Shown here: positions 56,906-64,000 of the stretch, piece after piece | How positions within the stretch are numbered: position 1 is the stretch's first letter | Layout of the letters: each line of letters begins with the position of its first letter | Assembly (NCBI RefSeq): GCF_009905375.1 | Contig: NC_133647.1 | Location: 137,325,263-137,389,262, forward strand | From: Apium graveolens | Lineage: Eukaryota; Streptophyta; Magnoliopsida; Apiales; Apiaceae | Direction of reading: 5' to 3' | Length of the DNA: 64,000 nucleotides | The notes under the pieces: generated by a model | Told to the model about the DNA's origin: nothing | What the model saw: only the letters and a program-made list of their open reading frames with translations | Databases searched by the model: none | Made by a program: the position numbers and the translations under genes

Positions 56906-57327
56906 TGAATCAAACCATAACACAGGGGGTGAACAATATTATTAAATGTTTCAATAAAAAACGCTATACCGATTCACATCTTTCATAATAAATAGGAAAG
57001 ACAAGCTTAGTTAATCATGTAAAAAAAATTAACCAGCAATTACCATGCTTTTGGGCCCACACTTGGTGTTACAATGTATCAAAAAGTAACAATTTTTAAA
57101 GAGGTAAGATAGACAAAAATTACACAAACAAATGCATGCACACTGAAACTACTTGGCAACATTGACATTATCATTTGCTCTTATCCTTTCACATCATAAT
57201 TTATTGGAAGTAATTTAGAAAATATAAACAGAAATAATACTATGTTATCTTCAAAATTCAAAACATGGATACATAGATTGACTATATAGTATTCAATACT
57301 GTTTGCATAATATCTATAAAAGCTTAC

Positions 57328-57406
57328 CTTCTTTCCAGTTTCATCCTGTGTGAATCTTTCATGTGGAATGTAAACACCATTCTTTTCCCTTACCGTACTG
57401 ACATCT
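57328..57406 (-). pseudogene. Captured kinesin-5 exon
   Basis: The minus-strand frame reads VREKNGVYIPHERFTQDE up to a GTAAGC donor at 57,327. It matches the stretch just after the motor/neck of plant kinesin-5 (usual AAREKNGVYIP(R/K)ER). Only this short exon is present; not functional. Confidence 0.7.
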
Positions 57407-57588
57407 ATTTCAATTCAAATACATAGGCTATCAAGTATGAAACTTATATCATAAAACAAAAGAAAATCATTTTATAAACATATGTCATCAGTGGGCTAAA
57501 TGACTAGCATATCGTTTCAAATTATTTTAATAGTACAAAGTACACTGCAGTCATACAGAAGGGCGAATTACTTTCTTATGTAAAATAC

Positions 57589-58500
57589 CTGCATGGCCCC
57601 AGCACCAAGGACAAGCTGGCAAGTCTTTGTGTTATAGAACTTAAAGAGCTCTACAACACGCTGCACAATTTTGGTAGAAAGCACTGCCAAAGAATCATTC
57701 ATATCAATGTACTCTGACAACATCTTCAGCAAGACTAAGCCGCTGAAAAGTAAAAATTAACAATAATTTTAGCTTAAACCAGCAAACAAAGTGGTTACAT
57801 ATAAAGAAATGAAGGCTCTTCGAGATAGAACTCTAACCATAAACTATAAATATATCACATTGAATACATATCTAAACAACATACATGCCAGGAATATGAC
57901 GGAATAGATATAAATAACAATATTTCAATTTAAAGGAAAGCTGCAAAATTAACTGCTGGGACTAGAATATTCGTTGATGATAACAATTACATGTTTCAAA
58001 AGTATTTAGGTTTCTATCAAATAGGTCATTATACATTAATGATGATAATATTAATAATGAACAAACAAGGAAGATTTGAGGTAAATTCACGTGGTAGGAA
58101 AAGTAGCTGAGAGAACTTACCAGTTTACCATGTGATTTCCAACACCTCTAAAGGTAAGTGTTCAATCATTTTTACTAGCACTGTTAGTTGGAGCTGACAA
58201 AGTACTATCAACTGGCCCAGTTGAGGAGGAAGCATTTGGCCTGTGATTGCAGAGCTCCACGAATGCTATCATCAGCAACATCTACCTACGCCCATGTATC
58301 CTGGTCAAGTATTGCTCTTATGTTAGCCATCTACAGGTAACCGGGATATTGTTAGTTAACTAGCTATATGAGTTTACCTTCCTACAAGAATTAAACACCA
58401 TTAGAAAAACACTAACTCTAGATTCATGTTGGAAATCCATAAAGGCTTTGGTCTGTGATTGCAGAGCTCCACGAAAGCTATAACCCGGTCATCCAACAAT
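57589..58500 (-). pseudogene. Captured VPS54 fragments
   Basis: The clearest exon is 57,742-57,589 (acceptor TTTTCAG, donor GTATTT), uninterrupted: GLVLLKMLSEYIDMNDSLAV, then VQRVVELFKFYNTKTCQLVL and GAGAMQ, as in plant VPS54, a subunit of the GARP tethering complex. Upstream on this strand are damaged VPS54-like pieces at about 58,335-58,235 (MANIRAILDQDTWA, GALQSQAK) and 58,500-58,401 (GALQSQTKAFMDFQHESR). The GALQSQ segment is present in both, so part of the exon was duplicated. Small stops and shifts occur in the latter two. Confidence 0.75.
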
Positions 58501-59104
58501 CTGTTATGCTGAAAATCTGTTATGTTTATCCTTAAGTAGCACAACCTTGGATACTTTCTGATTTTCCTGGAAAGGTGGAATTCTTTTGGTAAGAAAGATA
58601 AAACAGAAAGAAAACTTAAAGGAAGAAAAAATAGCAATGTAGACCTCTGGCTTGTTCTTAGACGATGTACATAATCTAGTGTGCTTAATGTTTCGTCTAA
58701 GCAATGGGCAGATGGATACAAACACAAAGGAACATGGAAACAAACAAAGGATAAAAATGTTGCCATATAAAACTGGTGGAGTTGCAGAAAAATCTAAAAA
58801 CCAAGTATTCATGAAAGTCTTATTTATTTAGATATCATAGAATATACTCGATATTAATACAACAACGACAACAAGGATAAAAAATTTCCCCTACCATAAG
58901 CATAGATGTTCTACAATCCCATATCATCAATGAAAAATCTCCCCTACCATAAGCATAGATGTTGTAGCCGAAGGCGCCCTTTGTAGCAATATGGACTAGA
59001 TCGTACCTATCATACAAAGAAAATAAAAAAAATTAGTAATTGTATTACTTGTCTATCATCTTCTAAGCAAATAATTAGCTTCAGTGATAAGACAGATGTT
59101 GTAC

Positions 59105-59235
59105 CTCTTTTCTAACTTCCGTATCTCTGAAGGAAAGATCAACTATATCTGAAGTCGGAATAATTTTCCATGTTGGAATTATCCGAGTAAGCTTGCTCAG
59201 AGCAGAAATCACCAATCCGTTTGGCTTTACATCAT
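59105..59235 (-). pseudogene. Captured monoacylglycerol lipase/caffeoylshikimate-esterase-like exon
   Basis: The minus-strand exon between acceptor ATTACAG and donor GTACAA reads DVKPNGLVISALSKLTRIIP, then WKIIPTSDIVDLSFRD. It matches the lid region of plant MAGL-like alpha/beta hydrolases (usual KPHPVVxxLLT, IIPKWKIVPT). The catalytic residues are outside this exon. No stop inside. Confidence 0.7.
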
Positions 59236-59834
59236 CTGTAATTTGATTAAATAGAAGTTTCACGGCTTAAAACATGTACATAATGTTCTATATTTGAAGT
59301 AAAAATTATAAGCATCTATTTTTCTTTTTTCGAAATTCCTTATCCTACATGTTTATATACTGAGAAAGAGGGAGACAGGCCTGCACATAGAAGCAAGTAA
59401 AATAACACCATCCCAGAAAGCTGGTTTCTTTTTGTGTAAAAGGAGCACAACTACTCAACCCATTAATTCAAGACATACAATATCTAAAGTCAGCATGTTT
59501 AATCAATATAATATCTCATAATCTTTTTGATTATTTAAGCATAATTCTTCCAGTTTCTTATGATAGACATTATTTTCCGGTTACATGTGAAATAGAGGAA
59601 GCAACCACTGCTTAATATCAAACAAAATACCACTAATTTGTACACAAGAACACAAACCTAATTAAAGCTCACTGAATCTCAAGACCTGTTAAAAAAACCA
59701 AATAAAAATTATGAACAAACCTAATTGAGCAAATTAAATCTAATTAAACAAACAACCTTAATTGAACAAACAAACCTCTTTAGAACTTAGGGTTTCTCAT
59801 AGATAGAGTTTGATTAATTGAAGGTGTTCTTCAA

Positions 59835-60005
59835 TTTAGGATTTATTTGAAACATATGAACTCTTCCTGGACTGATATGGTGCGTGTGTGTGAGAGAGAG
59901 GAAGGTAGAGAGATGGAAGAGAGAGAGAACCAAAGAGATGGGAGAGAGAGAGGGGGGGAGACTGAGCTGAGAGAGAGCAGAAGTGAGAGAGACAAAAGGA
60001 ATTTT
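59835..60005 (-). promoter_or_regulatory. CT-rich leader of the second chimeric antisense gene
   Basis: On the minus strand a long TCTCTCTC-rich stretch (60,000-59,880) resembles a plant 5' UTR/core promoter region. The plus-strand frame of Arg/Glu-rich residues here is a shadow of the GA repeat. Inferred role only. Confidence 0.4.
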
Positions 60006-60477
60006 TTCCTAAAGGGGGGAAACGGGTTTGTTTTTGGGTTAAGGGGGAATAATCGGGAAATAAAAGGGGGGAAACTTTCCGCATTTTTTTTAACTTTTTT
60101 TAGTTAACCATTGATAACGGTTGTAAACTAAGACCGATGTCTAAAAAAACATTGGTTATATCAAAAACCGATGTCTAACTAACATTTCTCATTTTTGAAA
60201 AATATGTATAGACATCGATTAATTTACTAACCGATTTCTAATAAAATAATTAACATCGGTCATTTGAGCAACCGATGTCTAAGGACCGACGTCTATTGAC
60301 ATAATTCTAGTAGTGGAGGCTCAAGCACCAGCAACCAAAAAGGGAAAGAGCATCCAGAAGAAAACCAATCTGAAAGCAAAGTCAGTGTTTCAGCCTCAAA
60401 CATTGTTGTTCGAGCAAGAGGACATTATCTCGGTAGAAAGACCAACTCAGTCGGATCCTATCGATTGGAAAAAATAA

Positions 60478-61006
60478 CCGAAAGGCCGTGAGAGGACTCT
60501 CATCGAAGCCTCTACCGGATAAAAGGTTTTTTCCAGTGATGTGCGCTTATATCTCGATAATAAAGATCGAGATAAAAGCAAAGGTGAAGAAGATGATGAC
60601 ATAATAGATCCACGCGAAGATGACGTAGAGCTAAAATTGCTTTAAAAAGAGCATAAGTTGACTACTGAGAAGTAAGGCATAAAAAAAAATAATGCGCCTA
60701 CATCGTGAGTTCTCTGAGGTCTTGGAAGATTGCAAGTCCCTAGAATTTCAGACCGAGGAGTTTGACTCCACATGGTTCCCATCGAAGCAGTCGGCATTCT
60801 CTGAATCTCAAGAATTAACATGATCTCTTTGCTCAAAAAGGAAGCAGGAGAGGGGGAATGATGATGACGCTTCCGAAGAGGATGAGAGTCATCACACGAG
60901 TTCAAAACGTTGTGAGACCTCAACACTCAAGAAGCTTGCAGATGACCTTTCTCTAATAAAATCTATATTCGAACACAGAGCGGGGCCATCAAAGTTGAAA
61001 GAGATG
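60478..61006 (+). other. Degenerate Gypsy-type gag remnant
   Basis: Acidic, coding-like sequence (GEEDDDIIDPREDDVELKLL near 60,590) with many stops continues the frame of the gag remnant and fades before the Copia LTR at 61,007. Confidence 0.4.
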
Positions 61007-62676
61007 TGTCCTAAGTCCAATCATGTATGATGATTTAGGAATAACTTTTATGTCATCTGTTTTGATTCCATTGATATTAATAAAAGACTTGTTTTTGTTT
61101 TATTGCGGGCTTTATCTATTTAAGTGTTTAAATAAGATATACCATAGTTTAGAGTAAAGCTTTTTATGGATTATGATGAGATCAAAATAATGAGACCTAA
61201 AAGATGATAACTCTGAACTTAAATATTTCCTGGTCGTAGGATTACTAACTGGTAATTAGTAATCCGTAAAGATCGGTATATACTATGCTTGTTTCATTAT
61301 GAAGGATGTCTGTTCTCATAGACATTTGTGTGGTGATACTATAGCTAGTATGTAGGTGCTTCTTATAGAATAAGTACACTGAACATGACTCACACAGCTG
61401 AACAACTGATGGAGTTCACTCACGTGTCAGCAGATGTTCACATAGTGATAGTTGTACAAGTATCCTTAGACTTGAGGTCATCATAGTCATCTTGTATACA
61501 TTGAACTATACATTGGTTTAGTTCTTAGTCTCTAGGGACAATAATAAGGGCTCTACTGGGTGTATGAATTTGTACACGAAGATAGTGTATGATCAATAAA
61601 GTATCTACCCCTTCTAGTGAAAGGAAGAGAATGTTCAATGCTGATACACTTATGCTAGTTCAGGAATCTCTGGCCAGAATGAATGAAATTAGAAAGGAGT
61701 TTCTAATTCACATTAATTAGAACTAAGCATAGTGAATGGGAAAACATATGATTAAATAAGATAGGCTTGACACAAGTTCCATGCCTTGTATTTAATCATG
61801 AGATTACAGGGTAGAAGGAATTAATTGTACGGTAACTATTCACTGAATAGGTTCTTGGTATTCTAAGTAGTGAATTCGTATTATCCGGATAGTCGCGATA
61901 TGCTGAGAAGTATCTCTCACGATGTAGAATAAACATGATTAATTTATTAATTAATTAATCATATTTAATAAATTAGAGAATTTATATAAATAATGATAAA
62001 ATAGTTTTATTATTATTTATTTCTACTATCGGCTTAATATTGAACCTACAGGGTCACACCATAAAAGAGAATGATTTAATGGTGGAGAAATTAAGTAATA
62101 ATGGCTGGTAATTATTTATTTGTGAAATAAATAATTATTTAATAAATTTAATAATTGATTAAATGATATTTAATTAATTATAAATTAATTAAGAAAAGTT
62201 CTTAAAATAATAATTAAGAAATTAATTTTGGGAATTAAATCAAGTGAGAGAATTATTTTTTTAAAGTGTTTTGAGAAGGGATTAATGATTAAAAGGTGTT
62301 TTAATTATTAGTTAATTGGTTAATAAGAATAATCAATTAAAGGGTTAATAATATTAATATTTTATGGGAAAATTTTCAGCTGAAAATTTTGCCTATAAAT
62401 ATACTATTATAACCCTAATTTTGTCTCAACCTAAAAAAGTTAAGCAAACCCTAATTCTCCCACCCCTTCCTCATCCATTACATTGATCTCTTGGTGGATA
62501 CCGGTGGAGTGCTTCACACTTGAGGAGCAGCTGCTAGGGATCTCCGCTCATCGTTCTTGGATTGCTTTTAAAGGTTAGAAATCGATCCCATATGATTTAA
62601 TCACGATTTGTATGCCTTTATTTGGATTTTATATCAACAAAATTGTTTTACCATGCTTCTCTGATGTATAAAATCA
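61007..62676 (+). repeat. 5' LTR of the right-hand Copia element
   Basis: Starts TGTCCTAAGTCCAATCATG; the end at ATAAAATCA before a TATAA spacer and the primer site is inferred. The second half is strongly A/T-rich. It contains a TATA box near 62,394. Confidence 0.72.
62394..62401 (+). promoter_or_regulatory. TATA box of the Copia LTR promoter
   Basis: TATAAATA in GCCTATAAATATAC, followed by a leader with AACCCTAATTTTG, about 280 bases before the LTR end; the natural place for the U3/R border. Confidence 0.6.
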
Positions 62677-62681
62677 TATAA

Positions 62682-62693
62682 TGGTATCAGAGC
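62682..62693 (+). other. Primer-binding site of the right-hand Copia element
   Basis: TGGTATCAGAGC, the tRNA-iMet primer site, five or six bases after the LTR. Confidence 0.85.
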
Positions 62694-63090
62694 TTAGGTT
62701 GTATGCATATAGATCTGTGATAAAAATTTCAGAATTTTATGATCTTGTATGAATTTATTATAATTTTTGCAAGTTATATCATGGATTAATTATGATAGAT
62801 TAGAAATTGTTTTGACTATAGATCTGGGTTCTACAAGTGTTGTAGATCGTCTGGGTATTTTTTTCATAATTTTTTGATGAGTGGATTAATTATTATAATT
62901 TTTCGAAGTTGTTTTAATTAAAATTCGTAATTAAATATGTATATGTATATATAATCTGTTATATATTTATATGTTGTCACCTGCTGTAAATTAAAGAGAA
63001 GACAGTACCGATGTTGATGGCGGCACGGCCTCCAATGCTTTGTACGGCGACGGCCGCGGTTTAAAAAAAAATCGGCTGAAGTCAGGAAAG
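62694..63090 (+). other. Copia leader, AT-rich part
   Basis: No coding frame; a short GC-rich patch (about 63,000-63,060) with GGCGGCACGGCC precedes the main GC island. Confidence 0.45.
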
Positions 63091-63192
63091 GGGAAGGACC
63101 GCGCGGATGGCTAGCGCGCGTGAGGGTCACGCGGTCCAGGGCCACGCGCGGCGGGTGTCAGACACGCGTGGTCAACAGTCAACGCTTTGTGC

Positions 63193-63235
63193 TGACGTCA
63201 TGCTGACGTCATCAAATGACGTCATGCTGACGTCA
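63193..63235. promoter_or_regulatory. Cluster of four TGACGTCA palindromes
   Basis: TGACGTCA occurs at 63,193, 63,204, 63,217 and 63,228 (spacing 11, 13, 11). This 8-bp palindrome is the C-box/CRE-type site bound by plant bZIP factors, including TGA factors. The cluster lies in a GC-rich island (about 63,090-63,430), with three CACGTG G-boxes close by at 63,251, 63,329 and 63,380. Confidence 0.8.
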
Positions 63236-63250
63236 ACTCAGCGTTTGGGG

Positions 63251-63430
63251 CACGTGAGGCGTGTGTGCGCGTGGGGGAGCGTGGCTGACTGTTAGACACG
63301 CGCCTAACAGTGTGTGAGCGCGTGAGGGCACGTGGCTGACTATCAGACAAGCGTCTGACAACGCGTGTGCGCGTGGGGGCACGTGGCTGAGCTTCTCGGG
63401 GCGCGTGAGGGCGCGTGAGGGCGCGTGTCG
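63251..63430. repeat. GC-rich ~51-bp tandem repeat with CACGTG boxes
   Basis: CGTGGCTGA recurs at 63,280, 63,331 and 63,382, a 51-base period. Each unit has GTGTGCGCGTG or GTGAGCGCGTG and, in two, GGGCACGTGGCTGA. The last part degenerates to repeats of GCGCGTGAGG. Open frames on both strands reflect the high G+C and lack protein features. Confidence 0.75.
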
Positions 63431-63435
63431 TTAGA

Positions 63436-64000
63436 TTTATCTTTTCGAGATGCATTTAATGGTATATTATATTGTATTTTCTGAAATTGTTTCGGACTGT
63501 TTATAGCTAACAGTAGTGTATTAAAGTTGTTTTTAACTGTTTTAATTACTTTTAAATGCCTCATGTGATACATAGAAATGTATAATACTTAGACTAATAT
63601 GCTACATGATTTAACGTGCCTACCTTTACGTTTATTCATGCTTATATATGTGATATATACTTAACTTATCATGTGATGATAGCTTTAGGTGAACTTAATT
63701 AACATAAGGCGTATGTTAGACAATCTAGTATATTGAAATTGTTTCATGACCTTAATATAAATATTATGAATACAATCATGAGATTCTTGTTTTTATGAAA
63801 CATGTAATTAAATATGAATTTTTAATATTGAGAGAAAGGATGATTCTTTCAACAACAAATTTCTATCTGTAAGAAAGGGGTATTAAGTGACGCCTCTGGA
63901 CAATGCTCCCCCCGATCTGGGAATTATCTGATGGAATGTAGTATCCCTATTCCCACTAGCATTATGAATGCTTAATTTTCACTTAGGGGTTGTATAAATT
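63436..64000 (+). other. Copia leader after the GC island
   Basis: AT-rich with no coding signal up to the window end. Confidence 0.45.

Larger units (their letters stand above)
56253..60315. mobile_element. Gene-capturing CACTA element (4.06 kb) with TSD gag
   Basis: Left terminus CACTACTAGAAAAAATACC and right terminus ATTCTAGTAGTG (to 60,315), flanked by gag at 56,250-56,252 and 60,316-60,318. Subterminal motif ACCGATGTCTA / TAGACATCGGT is repeated many times at 56,270-56,540 and 60,110-60,300. The interior has antisense exons of kinesin-5 (57,328), VPS54 (57,589-58,500) and a monoacylglycerol-lipase-like protein (59,105), plus a CT-rich leader near 59,880-60,000. No transposase. Confidence 0.92.
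56166..60477 (+). pseudogene. Gypsy-type gag N-terminus remnant, split by a CACTA insertion
   Basis: From ATG 56,166 (MMGVSQRMLMEEGSPNF) 29 codons run to the CACTA insertion. After the element and one target copy (gag) the same frame resumes at 60,319 for another 52 codons (AQAPATKKGKSIQKKTN onward) to a TAA at 60,475-60,477. Basic, unstructured, like the N-terminus of plant Gypsy Gag; assignment rests on context. Degenerate coding-like sequence with stops continues to about 60,960. Confidence 0.45.
61007..64000 (+). mobile_element. Ty1/Copia retrotransposon, 5' part, running off the window
   Basis: A 1.67-kb LTR (TGTCCTAAGTCC at 61,007 to about 62,676), a primer site at 62,682, then at least 1.3 kb of leader without gag by the window edge. 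The LTR start is a familiar one among plant Copia elements. Whether it is a full element or a solo 5' part cannot be told here. Confidence 0.75.

Noticed and set aside
63107..63573. Arg/Ala/Thr-rich frames on both strands
   Set aside because: Consequence of a GC-rich tandem repeat; no protein features.

Overview
This window is a plant nuclear genomic segment made almost entirely of nested transposable elements. It is AT-rich and has spliceosomal GT..AG introns, LTR elements whose primer sites match plant initiator-Met tRNA, CACTA DNA transposons and a tRNA-derived SINE. Protein fragments match plant families (NPK1/ANP-type MAPKKK, PDR-type ABCG transporter, VPS54, kinesin-5, cold-shock glycine-rich protein). 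The repeat style suggests an asterid dicot, possibly Apiaceae; that last step is a weak inference. I found no intact ordinary host gene, rRNA, tRNA or CRISPR.

Layout. 0.1-5.2 kb: a 90-bp tandem repeat, a complete SINE with an 11-bp target duplication, a CACTA left end carrying a cold-shock/glycine-rich gene fragment, then a 176-bp satellite array. 5.2-19.7 kb: a SIRE-like Ty1/Copia element whose two LTRs are unrelated. Its gag-pol is broken and its reverse transcriptase lacks the YVDD box, yet it keeps an intact ~1,222-codon extra ORF with its own apparent promoter. 20.2-34.6 kb: a Ty3/Gypsy chromovirus (Tekay/Del-like) with 3.8-kb LTRs, a near-perfect target duplication, decayed gag-pol with chromodomain, and an extra ORF before gag. 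It sits inside an older CACTA whose right end is at 35.48 kb.

36.7-45.1 kb: two related CACTA left ends, each followed by the same 176-bp satellite; a 3' SINE fragment; a Copia gag/pre-integrase fragment; the first exon of a TNP2-type CACTA transposase (minus strand); and a 16-unit ~85-bp tandem array. 45.5-55.8 kb: the second CACTA gene (plus strand), running from a plant-transposase-family domain to a Ulp1-like protease domain. Its intron is split by a second CACTA (50,210-54,163, TSD cat).

The most interesting part is a pair of gene-capturing CACTA elements. The 50.2-54.2 kb element carries, antisense, five correctly spliced-looking exons of an NPK1/ANP-type kinase plus a PDR ABC-transporter fragment. 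The 56.25-60.32 kb element (TSD gag, inserted in a retrotransposon gag remnant) carries, antisense, kinesin-5, VPS54 and monoacylglycerol-lipase-like exons. Both have a leader-like or CT-rich stretch near the right end, so each could make an antisense chimeric transcript. The window ends in a third LTR element (Copia LTR at 61.0-62.7 kb) whose leader holds a GC-rich island with four TGACGTCA bZIP palindromes in 43 bp.
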